From Jacaranda mimosifolia (Eukaryota > Streptophyta > Magnoliopsida > Lamiales > Bignoniaceae), in the NCBI GenBank assembly GCA_018894105.1, contig CM032124.1, forward strand, positions 7,983,501 to 8,047,500: a stretch of DNA of 64,000 bases, read 5' to 3'. Below the pieces are notes generated by a model. The model was not told the DNA's origin. It made no database searches and saw only the letters and a list, made by a program, of their open reading frames with translations. The translations under genes and the position numbers were made by a program. Positions 24,241 to 36,402 of the stretch are shown piece by piece (position 1 is the first letter of the stretch; every line of letters begins with the position of its first letter).

Positions 24241-24601
24241 TTTGATCTCCGTAGGACTTGCTAAGTTTGAGCCATTTGATAGAGTAGTATCAACGATTTT
24301 GCCTCCAATAGAGAATTGGCTTGCTACAGCAATGATATCCATAATGTTTTTCTAGTCATAATATTGACTTTATTCTTATTGGGTGCCATGGAGTGTTTGG
24401 AAATAGTGACTGAAATTTCGATGTAGGAAGAAGAGGTAAGAGTTAGAGATGTCCTAGTGAGCGTGTCAGAAGTTTGTTCATATATATTTTGAGTCTGCAA
24501 AGAGAATTATAAGATAAGAAAAAATATGGACATATTTAATATTTAATTTAAAATAAAACTAGTCATAATCTCTGAAAAATATCTTCGCAATTGAAGACTA
24601 A

Positions 24602-27600
24602 TGTAACAACCCTTGAAATGCATTAATTACTGTATTTTATTTGAGTATCATTTTTGTAAAATTTTATTTAATTTTATTTAATTTTCAAAGGGTTTGTGGG
24701 TTAAAATGCTAATAGAAAAGACTTAATTTCATCTTTACTAAAATTTTGGGGGCTAATGTAGAATTTTCGCAAGTTAAATGGGTCAATGTGTAGGACTAAT
24801 ATGCTAAGCGGACAAATTGAACATAGTTAAAACCCATTGGACTCAATTGAAGACCACCCATAAGTCTTGGGACCAATCTACAATTTTATTTTCTCTCCTA
24901 TTTCTTTCTCCCTTTCCACCCCGCTAACCCAACTCTCTCTCCAGTGACTTCTTGTGATGGCCTTTGAATTTAAAAAAAAACCAACCTAGCTAAACTCTTC
25001 CTCACCTCACTAGGAAACTAATGGTGTAACATGCAGTAGAATTCGATCGGTGAGCGATTGAAAAATTGGCCTAAATATCGAGTCGCAAAGGAATGTGATG
25101 GGTCCGGTAGAGCAATGATAGAAAAAAAATTCTAAATGATTGGTTCTATACCTCTCAGCTCAAGGAACACACTAGTAATTTCAACTTCCAGAATGGACCA
25201 CCAACAGCAACAAAATTTAGCAAAAATCGAGATGGCAACAGTGATGACACTGGAACTTTTAGGTAAAAGTTGAAGGTTAATTCGACGGCGTTTAGTGAAA
25301 TAGAGTTAAGGTTTGATTCCTTTCATTGGGACGTGTCGAGTGGTGATGGTGGTGACAATCTCAGGCAGAGGTAAAAGGATAGTTTCCTTGTCTCATTATG
25401 AGGAACACATGTGTGGAAGCTGATTATGGAAATTTTACTCCGATAACAAGAATTCGATTAATTGATCAAAATTAGGTTAATTTATATTACATGTATGTGT
25501 ATAACCGTACTAATCTTTCAATGCCTTGTATAATCAAAAAGAATACGCGAATGGATTGGAAAATAAAGCTATGCCTAAAAAATTAAGCATTCATGCATGT
25601 TATATGAGTCTAGTGAACCCAAATTTGTATTATTTTATGTGAACCATGGTTAGTTAAGTTAATTAGATGATGAAAACCCTACTTTTATGTAATCACAACC
25701 TAAGTGACAATTTTGGATTATTAATGATAAATGGGCTATTATAATCGATATTGTGTAATGTTATAAAGTTAATTATGTAATTTAAGGATCTGATAATATT
25801 TCCTTTCACCAAAATAAATATGAACCTCAAAAATTTTCCATATTAATAGCAAAATTAGCACGTTTCGTAACGATAATACCATAACAAACCTTAAACTATC
25901 ATATTAATTGAGCAATTATCGATTTTAGACTATTAATTGTACAACTTTAATTACAGGGTCGAATGGGAATTTTGACAGTAAACCTACTCCTTGGTCAGGT
26001 GGTGCGGAGTTGGGCCCTGCAAATCAGTAGGCTTTGATTACATCACTGAAGTTATTAAGGTGAGGGCCTGCCGATTTGGTACTTATATTAATTGACCTTG
26101 TCTGTTATCCATTTCAAAAATCCTTTGAGGGCCTACCGCTTTGGTAGTTGTATTAATTTAACTTGTCTCTTATTCATTTCAAAAACCCTATGAGAGCCTA
26201 CTGTTTTGGCACTTATATTGATTAAACCCATCAATTATCCATTTCAAAAACCCTATGAGGGCCTACCGCTTTGGTACTTGTATTGATTGAACCTGTCTGT
26301 TATCCATTTCAAAAACCTTGTGGGGTCCATTAACTTGGTACTTGCTTTGTGTAAAGTTATTCTAATATTGTTGAACCCTGTGAGGTTCCACCGAAGTGAT
26401 ACCTATCTTGATTATCATTATCGGATAATTTTCGAACCCTGTGATGTTCCATCAATTTGGTAATCATTTGTGTACCCCTGTGGGAGTTTTATCTGTCTTT
26501 TCTTGAAACTGATTATCTCTCACTCGATTGAATTATGCGAGTTGTTTGAACTCATGAATTGTATTTATTATTGAATCATGTGCTTGTGTGGGCTTGTTCC
26601 TTAAATTGTTTCTAATAACAAACTAAGTATCCCATTCTGGCACCATGAACTTTCATTGTTTTCGTTGTTATCATCCAGATTGAATCTGTATTGTATATTG
26701 TTGTTTGGCCATGTTGGACTCCATGATTTATTCTGCTTATCGTTGTCTCCCTTGATGGCATATTTGAAACTGTTTTGCGTGTTTATTGTTCTACCTCACT
26801 GGAAAATGATTGGTGAACGTACTGAAAGATAATTGCATATGAGGACTGTTGGGCCAAGTGCCTTACTAAGGTATCATGCTTGAGCTACCATTATTGTCGA
26901 GCTTATGCTCAAGCTGCTGTTATTTCTGTATTGTTATGACTGAAATATTGTACTATTATGGAGGTACAAGTGTATTTTGACATGTATACTATGCTAGTAT
27001 TACTTGAATTGCATATGTTATTTGGGTTTGCCATTCTTATTTGTATTTTGCTCAAGGAGCAATAAGGCTGGAGGTATTTTTTAGTCTAAATCGAGCTGAT
27101 GTCCTGAGCTAAATGAACCCGACAGAAAATTCTCTCAAACTATAATCGATTGAGGTGCCCTAAACCTCTCAAATAGGATCGATTGAGATGATCAGACCAT
27201 TGAGTTGATGGTTACAGCTTATGACCTAGAATTTGCTAGTATCTTGAAGGTTGTTACTGTCTTTATTACAGCATATCCATGTTTTCTTATTTTACTATGC
27301 CAGTAAAATACTCTGTTGAATTATTGATTATTCGACAAATTTGTTTATTCTTTACATTATCCCTAACTGAGTCCTTAAGACTCGCCCTTCTATATTATTT
27401 TACTTCTTCTCTAGATAGGTAAGAGATAGGGGACGATGGCTAATGAAAGGTCAACTAGAATAATTTGTATTAGTGAATGAGTGAATGTATGTATATATAT
27501 GAATTCATCGTTGGTTAAATTTGGTTTTAAAGATGTTGTAATATGTTAGGATGAACTTAAGACTTATAGTATGTCTGAATCGTATTACTTGTGATGACAT

Positions 27601-27805
27601 TTTGATTCTGAATATTGTTGGGATATTAGCATGACTTATAGCACTGCTATAATATTATTGCATTTGAAGCATGTTGTGAGTTTATGAATAGTTTATTGGA
27701 GAGTTTTGAAAAATTTTATGGGCCTATTGAATATGATGTTTGCATGCTATATGATTGAACTAGGTGGCATCCCGGCTTGTGGGCTATCCCAGGTGGGGTG
27801 CTACA
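24602..27805 (+). mobile_element. Giant solo LTR (3.2 kb) nested in Tat LTR
   Basis: Opens TGTAACAACCC and closes GGGGTGCTACA, a TGTARCAMCCC inverted end pair. Flanks ACTAA (24597-24601) and ACTAC (27806-27810) are a 5-bp target duplication with one mismatch. No gag or pol is present and only one terminal unit is seen, so a solo LTR is the simplest call; a large non-coding (LARD-like) element is the alternative. A second family member begins at 62468, and 9479-12247 looks like a third in the opposite orientation. Confidence 0.75.
26055..26500. repeat. Tandem repeat, unit ~65 bp, inside giant solo LTR
   Basis: Four good units start at about 26060, 26127, 26191 and 26257, each with GAGGGCCTACCGCTTTGG followed by an ATCCATTTCAAAAACCCT-type end. 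About three degraded units follow (GGGGTCCATTAACTTGG, GAGGTTCCACCGAAGTG, GATGTTCCATCAATTTGG). The first unit is also present at about 63920 in the other copy. Confidence 0.85.
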
Positions 27806-28404
27806 ACTACTTTCTTTTATTCTTCTCCTTTGGATTTGATTTAAGGGCTTGACGTTTGTTCTTGAATCAGATGTGCAATTCTCTCTTAGATTTATGGATA
27901 AAATCATGAACCACCTTGAAATCAAGTATTTATTTTGATATCAAGGTCTTAAAAATTTAATGCTTTTAAAGAATATGTAGAACCCTTGTAGTTGTAGTAC
28001 TTCTTTGGGGTTAGAGCTCAGACTTGAGAGGTTTGATGCTTGAATTTCTCTTGACATATGAATTTCTTTGATGTTCGTGGTATCTCTTCCAGTACCTCAT
28101 TTTACATGTATAAGATTAGGGTTTTCTAACTTGGAGCTTAAGTCTTCCCTTGGGTTTGGATACCACTTGAGATGTGTTTAATTTATTAATGAGCCACATT
28201 GAAACATATTTTGGCCAAATTAGCTAATTCATTTGTAAAGCCCATTATGTAAAGCCCAAAATAGCCACATTTATAATTCATTTAGATTGGCCCATTATGT
28301 AGAGCCCAAATTTGTTATGGACTTCAATTTGAGACCCAAATCAATAGCTAATTTAGTTGGCCTATTAAATGGTAATTTATCTCAACAAAATTTTAATGTC
28401 AACA

Positions 28405-29764
28405 ATTACATAAAGAACTTACATCTACAAAGGTAGAGTTATACTTTTTAAACACAAGGCATGATATGTCATGATCTTTCAGGGTTAATATCCAACAAAA
28501 ATAGGCATGGTAACTTTCAATTGTGTTTTGCCAAAATAGAAAATGAGCTTGAGAATAGACGATACTAAAACAATTAAATTTATCAGAAACAATTATAGGA
28601 AAACTTACAAAATTTATGGAGATAAATTCATATGAAAAAATCTTTAGAAGATTAAATATTTATTTTCCAGTGAATGATATTCAGCTTCATATCTTTAAAA
28701 GCATGAAATTGAGCTAATTTAATTTATAATTCTCCAAATGTTCATCAAGTTGATTTTGGCTGAATGAAATAATCATAATATATCAGTAGAACAAGATATT
28801 ATTATCCATGCATGTTGAGATCATAAACGTAGAATAATATATTATTATATGACTTGCTGTAATATTCATTTCTTTTGCCAAGAGAGGTGATATAAGAGAA
28901 CACCTAAACATTTAGATCAAGGTACCAAAACATCCCATAATGCAATCCTCAAGAATAAATGTATATAGGTAACTCTTACAAGTAGTGCAATTATTGTTGA
29001 AGAACAATAAATAGGCTTATATATTATTTTATAGCTTATTACATTGTTTATTACTCTTATATTAGGAAGAAATACTTGTTTTATTTTTGCTATTAACATA
29101 TAAAGTTAACCAATGCAAATAATAATCCATAAAGCACTTATACAATTGCAAATTTGAAGTTTTAAACTAATGTAAACATGTTTTTGTCTATTTGTTATTA
29201 TAAATTTTAAACATTTTTCATATTTGCAAATTATGATTTATTTATACAGATATCAAGCTTTTGCTATCGATTTTCAAGTAAATATTCTATTGTTGGTTCA
29301 TCAACTTAATGACATATATAAAACTAAAAACTACAAAATTGATTACTATTGTCATAACCTATCAAATTCGAGATCTGAATTATAATAAATAATGATAGAT
29401 ATTGCCCTAAAAGGAGAGACAAGGAGTAGTCAAATTGAAGAAAGAATTATTCTTCAACATCTTTTATAGGGGATTCAAACAATTTAGCTGGTAAAATACT
29501 ATGTTTTGGGACAAACAATTATAGATATTGGAATGGTTGGAAGCAAAAAATATAATAGATCGCGTACATGATGTAAATCCCGTAGAAGAAATATATTATC
29601 TTAGATTGGTCTTAAATTATGTTTTTACAACTTCAAATGATAATTTATTTTTTATTTTCTATTTATTTATTTGGTAAGCATTTGAATCAAATATAAATAG
29701 AAAACATTTTATAGAACAAATAAACATAAATAAATAAATAACAAGTCATGTGCATCACGTCTTC
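28405..29764. other. AT-rich intergenic DNA
   Basis: No ORF, RNA gene or recognised transposon end was found between the Tat element and the AT-rich repeat. Confidence 0.55.
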
Positions 29765-31312
29765 ACCTCTCTATCTATTTTGGTACCTATAAACGTATGA
29801 ATGAGTATAGTAATTTCTTTCTTTTATATGAGGATAAAAATATTCCTTTCTGATAAAATTGCCACATTTAATGCACATGATCTAATGGTAATTGCAACAT
29901 TAAATCAAGTCTTTCAATTTCAATAACGTATATGCATCAAATGTATATATTTTGTATTTAGACTCATAGAAAATAATAACTATAATTAATTAAATCAAGT
30001 CTTTCATCTTAATATATGTGTAGACATCAAATGTATATCATTGTATTTATTACATTTTTTATAAATTAAATATATTTTTAATTAGAACTATAAAGTATAA
30101 TAATTACATTGAAATTAACTAAATAAAATTTTCACTTTAGCAAATATAATTACACATATTGAAATTACCATGTTTAATACACATAGTTTTTAATTACACT
30201 CATAGAAAATAATAACTATAATTAATTAAACCATGTCTTTCCACTTAACAAATGTGTATATATGTGTGTGTATATATATTATATGGTATTTATTAAATTT
30301 ATTCTAAATTAAGTGTATTTTTAATTGAACTTATAGATAATAATTATTATATTAAAGTTAATCAAATCAAAATTTTCTACTTAACAAATGTAATTATGTA
30401 CATTGAAATTTATCCTTCTACCAACAAATTTAGTCAAGTTTATAAAAAATAACAATTAAATTAAGATTAAGTAATTAAATTATATTCCCTTATAGTAAGA
30501 TTATTACAATCAAATTTAATATATATGGTTATATGGTAAATTTTGAGTAATTAAATTAAATTTATTTTAATTATACTCACAAATAATAACTAAATTGAAA
30601 TTTATTAAGAAAAAATTAATTGATGAGGAAAAAATTATACTCCATAAATACATTTTTATGGATATTCCTTCTATGCTCTCCCACAAAAGAAGAAAAGAAA
30701 TACTTTTAATATACCAATGAACAAAAATAGGTTAAGTCTTACAATCACATATTTAATTGATGAGGAAAAAGAATGACATTTTATAAATGAATTTGTACAA
30801 ATATGGGTTCTTCCTCAAAAATAAAAAGAGAAAATATAACCTCGTATGCAGCATTATATTTTATATGATAATAAAAAGGGACAAATTAAGTTTATTTAAT
30901 ATTTTTATCTTTTCTTTATTTGTGTATTTATATATATATATATGAAATATTTTTGGTTAATTTATACACACAATGATGTGTACAATTTATTTTCTTGGAA
31001 ACTAATGACAAAAAATGTTTTCATGTTGTATCACAAATTCAAAAAACAAAAAATCAATCTTATTTGTTTAAGTTAGAAGACAAAAAAGTGGATCAAAAGA
31101 AAAAGAATATATATTTGATAATATAGTTGCTAGCTATATAGAAGCCATGAAAAAGAATCAAATAAATTTTTATTTTTTTAAATAGTCTTTTTAAATAAAT
31201 TATTTTTTAATTAAAATAATAATGTGACAATACTAACTTTCAATAATTATTTTTAAACAGACAATAAGATATAATATAATATACATATATATATATATAT
31301 ATATATAATTAA
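29765..31312. repeat. AT-rich dispersed repeat, copy 2
   Basis: Collinear with 6690-8260. The same internal unit recurs at about 29950, 30070, 30187, 30314 and 30430 (spacing about 112-131 bp). It ends in a TA microsatellite directly against a gene-family remnant at 31311. Confidence 0.7.
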
Positions 31313-31630
31313 TGAAAACGGGGGCTCTATTTCAGCATCAAGTACAAGAAATACATGCTGTGCCGGAAAGCAAGTAATTGAACTAGAGGGCCAACTGAAA
31401 GATTAATACAAGAAAAATTGGAGCTTAAATAATTAAAATGAACTATCGTCACCATTATATTGAATTTAAGCTCAGAGATCAGCTGTTTAATATTCACCTA
31501 GAAAGTATCCAAAGTTGAAGAACGAATGGCTTGAGAACTATACGCATACAATTATTTGGATGCTGATAGTAATGAGGTATAAGCATTTTAGTAAAGGTGT
31601 ATTAGGTTGTCATGGTTTAAATAATTATGT
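31311..31630 (+). pseudogene. Remnant of the gene A/B family: C-terminus and 3' flank
   Basis: The plus strand reads NENGGSISASSTRNTCCAGK then QVIELEGQLKD and a stop at 31404-31406. Gene B ends NENPVASVSTSS...HVSIELEG, so the tail and its codons are shared; the gene B stop codon TAA is CAA here. The match continues past the stop: CTAGAAAGTATCCAA, an ACTATAYGCATA block and GTATYAGGTTRTCATG also occur, complemented, at about 50230-50360 below gene B. The rest of the gene is absent, replaced upstream by the AT-rich repeat. Confidence 0.75.
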
Positions 31631-32749
31631 ATCTATCCTTAATTATCATCATTGTGTGCATTAGCAATTGTTAATGTCATATGCAATGAAAAATCGTCAG
31701 AGATTGTTAAGGTTTACATTTGAGCTTTGAGTTTTATAACTTCGCCAATTGGCAGTTGATTCCGTAGGAAGATATTGGATGGCGGTGAGTACCTTACAAG
31801 TAATTCATTATCGTTTCTCACTGATCATGCTATTTATTTCACCTCATTTTCTTGCAAGTCTATGAAAGCATGTAATGAACCCAAGTTCGAGTGACAACTT
31901 AACAAAACCCGAAATGAAAAAAATTGCATTTATTCACTAATATACTGTTAAAATTTTGGCACTTAAGTATGAAAACCGACCAACTTTCGAGAGAATTTAA
32001 TAAAATATGAAGCAAAAATTAATAAAACTTACATTGATTAATTTGTCTCATTGAGGAGATGTTGTTAGTGTAGCTAAGTGCCAAAATTAATGATTGTTAA
32101 ATGAACAAATTGGGTTAAAGAATGAGATATGAGCTAAAGATTATCTAAGATATGGGAGTGAGAGTACTGGAAATAATAGTTATTATTATTTTATATTTGC
32201 AAAGCTGTAATTAATTGTGATATTTTATAATTTTCTCACAAATTATGTTACTCCCAGTATAATGGCAGAGGGGAAAGAAAATTCAAAATAGATATAAATT
32301 TTTAAAAAAAAAATGATAAATTCACTTCATGAACTTCGATGATAAATAATTTTAATTGATCTTATCCCATATCAAGAAATTAACTGAAATGATATTTAAA
32401 TATAAGATGCTCTCTTTGCTCTTATTTGTATGCTGCTCATTCAAAACAAAACCTCCAAGTAACCTTAATTTTTGACAATCATCATTATTGATGCACTATA
32501 TGGGAATGATGTTATGTTTCTCTTCCCATTTCCTCAACTCGGTAGGCTATGTTGATCTCTTCCCATTCCATTTGACTGAAGAGTCTATATTTGATATCTA
32601 ATCTTGTCCAACACCAAGAAATTAAGAGAAATGAAATGAGGTTTGAATATAGGATCCTCTCTCTCAATCTCTACTCAAGATGTCTTTTCAAGACAGAATT
32701 CTACCTTGATGTGGTTGTGCCTCTATATTTGATAGCAAATTTGATCACC
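31631..32749. other. Intergenic DNA with a local duplication
   Basis: Mostly AT-rich. Positions 32355-32440 and 32595-32685 are similar (TCAAGAAATTAACTGAAATG versus CCAAGAAATTAAGAGAAATG, then a TATAAGATGCTCTCT / TATAGGATCCTCTCT pair), a diverged duplication about 240 bp apart. No gene was recognised. Confidence 0.55.
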
Positions 32750-33060
32750 ATTAATTGTCACTGGAAATTTAGGTGTCATATTTTCACATTCGACAAAGAC
32801 TTCTATGACTTCATCTAAAATGGCTATTAACTATGAAATCCAAGAAAATGCCCTCTTATATGCTTTTAAATGCACACAATCATGTTTGTGTGGCTAAAGT
32901 TTCTTGTAAGTTTCAAACTTTCTTTTCCAATAGTTTTTCCTCAAGATTTCAATATCATAACAAGTTTAAGGATCCAAAAAATCAAAGGAAAAAGAATGAT
33001 GTTCATCTTGCATTTCTCAAGGACTTCATATTTTAATTTGTTCAAGACATTGAGATCACG
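32750..33060 (+). pseudogene. Orphan 5' flank of a gene A-type copy
   Basis: Matches 41220-41420 upstream of gene A and 45050-45310. Shared parts are a GACTTCTATGACTTCA block, a GTGTGGCTAAAGTTTCTT block followed by the splice donor GTAAGT, CCAATAGTTTTTCCTCAAGA, and TTCATCTTGCATTTCTCAA. No coding sequence of the family follows, so the body of this copy is lost. Confidence 0.65.
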
Positions 33061-33339
33061 GTGGATATTTTATCTGCCTACCACTTGTTGACGTGAGCAT
33101 GGTCGTGGCTTGATTGGTGTGAACTAGGCATAGGCAATTGGTTTACATCCTCTATTTGAATTTATATTGTAATTTATATTTTATTTGCTATTTTATTTTA
33201 TAAATATATGATATGTTTATTAAATATTTTTTATAAAAATAATTGATTAAAAATCATATAAAGGTGCAAAAGTGATTTAACAACTTCCTCAATCCTTGTG
33301 ACACTGCATGATCAAGTGCAACAAGGTTTTGCTTTAATT
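33061..33339. other. AT-rich DNA, no gene seen
   Basis: No ORF or transposon end was recognised. Confidence 0.5.
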
Positions 33340-33487
33340 AAGGACCGCAGCAGGCAGAGGGGTTAGGCAAGACCCCCAACCTGTATATAAATCACCAAAA
33401 GCAATTACAAAGTTCCATTAAGGATGCAATGGTGAACCAAACCTTGGTTACTTACAATTATGAATCCCACCCAAGCCAAAAGGCATA

Positions 33488-33839
33488 GGGATAATTGCAG
33501 TTAACCCTGCATCCTATGACCTCCTTTGTACTTGCTCCCTAACCATTGTTGATGTGCAATTTCACCACTTAAACTAATTAAAATATGCAATTTCACCACC
33601 TAAACTAATAAAAATGTTGCCAACACCATATTTGCACATTTTCGGTGGAATCTAACAAGATATTCTAGTGCCTTCAATCCACGTGTCCAATGCTGATTGG
33701 TCAAATTCCACCGAAAATAGGCAAAGGTGGTCTTGGTGCGCATTTCAATAGTTTAGGTGGTAAAATTATACATTGACAATGGCTGGGGGGGCAATGTGCA
33801 AATAAGGCCATAGATTGGGGGATTAACTGCAATTATCCT
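33488..33839. mobile_element. MULE-type MITE with 9-bp target duplication
   Basis: The left end GGGATAATTGCAGTTAA pairs with the complement of the right end, AGGATAATTGCAGTTAA, and the arms continue for about 90 bp. It is flanked by a perfect 9-bp duplication AAAGGCATA (33479-33487 and 33840-33848), the hallmark length for Mutator-like elements. It is 352 bp and non-coding, and sits in the LINE 3' untranslated part, so it arrived after the LINE. Confidence 0.88.
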
Positions 33840-33878
33840 AAAGGCATATACAAAAGAGAATATACAAGACAAAACAAA

Positions 33879-34781
33879 TCATCTAACTCTAAAGTTAGGA
33901 TATCCAAGCTCCTCTATCAACAAAAGACCATGAACCTTCTTCGAAAATTGTTGAGGATCAATCACAGCTCCGGTCTCCGAGATTGCGGCAAGCTTAGCAA
34001 GATAGTCAGCAATACTGTTCCCCTCATGGTAGAAATGATGAAAACTCACATGACGGATACGGGCCAGCTTTCTAATACTCCAAATCATATAAGCAAAGCT
34101 CCAATGGTGAGGATTAGGTTTGGTGATAAGGAACATGGCAGTCTCGTCATCCATCTCCACTTGCAAGTTGCAAATGTTCCTATCAGTACAAATTTGAAGA
34201 CTCTTGAGGACTGCATACAACTCAGTAAACGCCAAAGATCTATCCAATAAAGGCTCGTAGTAAGCAAGAATAGGATTAGAGTTACAATCCCTAAGAATTC
34301 CAGCCACCTCCGCCCGTCCAGGCTGACCCATAGAGGCCCCATCGGTATTCAACTTATAGAAGCCTGGCAGGGGAGGAGACCAAGAAATTAGCTTGACCGA
34401 TGGAGGCGCTTGCCTGGGAACCTCGGCCTCAAACTCAGCTGCCACTTCCGAGTCGCCTGCCCAGCAGGCAGCTGGAAAAAGGCCGACTTTGTTAGCTGTG
34501 AAGATAAAGTGATTAATCCTCCAAGAAGTCCTTTGAGAAGAAACCAAAGAGTGTTTATGTTTAATGTCATTCCTAGAGCACCAAAGAAACCAACAAATTA
34601 TAATCGGTAGAAGGTATCTAATATGGTTCCTCGAACCTCCAGGGGCACTATTTTTCCAAGCTTGGAACAATAATGAGATATTTAGCGTATCTGGAATATA
34701 GAAGCTGAATTTTTTAGCAAAAATAACTCCAGACCTCCTTAGCAAAGTGGCAAGAAACGGAAAGATGAGGAGCGTCCTCAA
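33879..34781 (-). pseudogene. LINE C-terminal RNase H domain
   Basis: Carries the plant LINE RNase H signature GFYKLNTDGASMGQPGRAEV (first catalytic Asp), the Glu of LAFTELYAVLKSL, an EMDDETA block, and HFYHEGNSIADYLAKLA. The upstream part (WKNSAPGGSRNHIRYLLPII) is the usual linker. It lies one frame away from the zinc-binding part that precedes it; a single-base indel near 34720 separates them. Confidence 0.85.
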
Positions 34782-35592
34782 AACCAGGGCAATGTTGACA
34801 TTTGGAGGCTAATTGAATCGCTTTCCTCTGCGACCTCTCCTTCATGGGAATCAAATCATTCAAAAGTCTCCAAGCAAATATCGAGATAGTTGGAGAGAAG
34901 GTTGGATTCCAGCAATCCAAAGATCGAGGATGTTTTGGAAAACCATGCCGAAGATGCCTCCAAGTATATTTAGCACTAAACTGCCCATTAGAAGAGAGCT
35001 TCCAATAAGGGATATCAGGGGAGTTTTGAAGGATGAGATCACAGCAGATGCTATCCACGACCTCTGACGGAAGCACATCCTTCAACAAGTCCCTATTCCA
35101 CGTCCTATGAAACCAAAAGTCACAAACCGGCACACAAGAAACTTGATGGAACCGAAGTATATTGTTAAGAGAGAGATCACTACCCCAAGCATCATGCCGA
35201 AAGGAGAGTTGACCCTTCCCAAGAACCCAAAAGATGTATTTTTCAGCTTCTTCTCTAGTGACACACAACCTCTTCCAAATGTAGGAATTTTGAGGCCACG
35301 GTTTAATAATCCATAGGTGAAATGCACCATAATATGTTTTATTCAAAGTTTCAGCCCACAAGGAATTTTGAGACGGAAATCTCCACCACAACATACAAGT
35401 AAAGGTGGCAACCATTTCTTGAAGGCTTCTAACATTGATGCCCACTTCCTCAAAAGGAAAGCACATATTTTCCCAAGATCGCCAATTAATATTTTTATGA
35501 GTGTAGGATGAGCTCCAAAGATATTGATTAAATATCCTCTCAATCTTCAAAATCACATTTTTATACAGGTTCATCACCTGAAGGATATACAA
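34714..35592 (-). pseudogene. LINE RT C-terminus and zf-RVT domain
   Basis: Reads LKIERIFNQYLW then WRSWENMCFPFEEVGI (end of the RT region), and the zinc-binding RT-associated domain from WKLSSNGQFSAKYTWRHLR to QHCPGFEDAPHLSVSCHFAK. The frame ends at VWSYFC where homology shifts into the RNase H frame. The protein would copy LINE RNA at a nicked target. Without the endonuclease and most of RT it is dead. Confidence 0.85.
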
Positions 35593-35700
35593 GGGATAGA
35601 ATAAAGAGTGCTCTTAATCAAAGTTAATCTCCCACCAATCGATAGTTTAGAGTGCTCCCAACCAAGAAGTTTTTTGCTCATTTTCTGAATGATGAAATTA

Positions 35701-36402
35701 TACATGATAAGTTTTGTATTGTACATATTGTGTCTCAAAAATCATGCGTGGATAGAAAGTTAGGTGCCACTGCACCAACCCTTTGGAGCCGTGGCACTAG
35801 CCCAATAAAATTCGCATTGAGGATATAAACTTGGCGTTGTAGCGCCAACTTCTTGGAGTCGCGGTGCCGTCGAGTGGCACCGCTGCATCGATTCAGCTAT
35901 TGTTATTTTATCTTAGATCTATTTATACTCTATCTTGGTACATGACTTTAAAGTCAGATTTGAGATTCTGTAAGAAATATTTTGTAATATTCTATTTTGT
36001 ACCCCTTGTATTAGTAAAATTCTGTACTCCTCAATGGTGGGACTTAACCAAATTTGAGTGAATTATGTAAATTCTTCATGCCACTATATGATTAATATGC
36101 ATTACATTTGTGTTTATTTTAGTAATATTATTCTTGATAAACTTACAAATAAAACAAGGAATATAGGTACCACAACTAGCCCTCGCATCTGCAGGCTTGA
36201 CCTTAATTATCTTGTTCATTGCATACTCAAATTGATTTTGATGCCATTTTATTATACTCTAGGCCCTTTAGGTGAGAATACAACACACTGAGAACAAAAG
36301 CTTCTAAGCTGAAGATGAAAGATAGGTGGTAAATTTTGGTACAAATTTTTCCCCAACTCCAAAGGTTCCCATGGTCTCAACAGGCGAAAAGTTTCTTTTG
36401 TA
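35701..36402. other. Intergenic DNA with a two-copy ~71-bp motif
   Basis: 35757-35805 (GTTAGGTGCCACTGCACC, TTTGGAGCCGTGGCAC) and 35828-35880 (CTTGGCGTTGTAGCGCC, CTTGGAGTCGCGGTGCC) are related blocks about 71 bp apart. They are GC-rich against an AT-rich background and resemble LTR regulatory DNA, but no LTR ends were found. No gene was seen. Confidence 0.45.

Larger units (their letters stand above)
13594..28404 (-). mobile_element. Decayed Ty3/gypsy (Tat-type) retrotransposon with nested solo LTR
   Basis: LTRs at 13594-14289 and at 24475-28404 (the latter split by an insertion at 24602-27805) enclose minus-strand gag, protease, RT, RNase H and integrase remnants. Both LTRs run TGTTGA...TGAACA on the minus strand. 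The domain wording and a second, archaeal-like RNase H region point to the Tat lineage. Every domain is broken by stops and frameshifts, several at Trp codons. Flanking bases (ATAAT and ATTAC) match only partly, so the target duplication is worn or the boundary is off by a base. The 3' non-coding part carries a plus-strand accessory ORF remnant. Confidence 0.85.
24475..28404 (-). repeat. 5' LTR of Tat-type element, interrupted
   Basis: LTR halves at 24475-24601 and 27806-28404 are separated by a 3.2-kb giant LTR. Joined, they would give about 720 bp, close to the 696 bp of the partner LTR. The duplicated target of the insertion is ACTAA / ACTAC. Confidence 0.85.
33340..35700 (-). mobile_element. 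LINE (non-LTR retrotransposon), 5'-truncated
   Basis: Minus-strand coding runs from the end of reverse transcriptase (KLLGWEHSKLSIGGRLTLIKST, about 35690-35600) through a zinc-binding RT-associated domain to a C-terminal RNase H. Most of RT and the whole endonuclease are missing, as expected from incomplete target-primed reverse transcription. The 3' untranslated part (about 33340-33878) contains a MITE. The exact 3' end and target duplication were not found. Confidence 0.85.

Noticed and set aside
32833..33036. Two overlapping plus-strand frames near 32.9 kb
   Set aside because: They cover the non-coding orphan flank, which is not open in the other two copies.
35757..35880. Solo LTR of another retrotransposon
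   Set aside because: GC-rich duplicated motif is LTR-like, but neither TG/CA ends nor a target duplication could be found.
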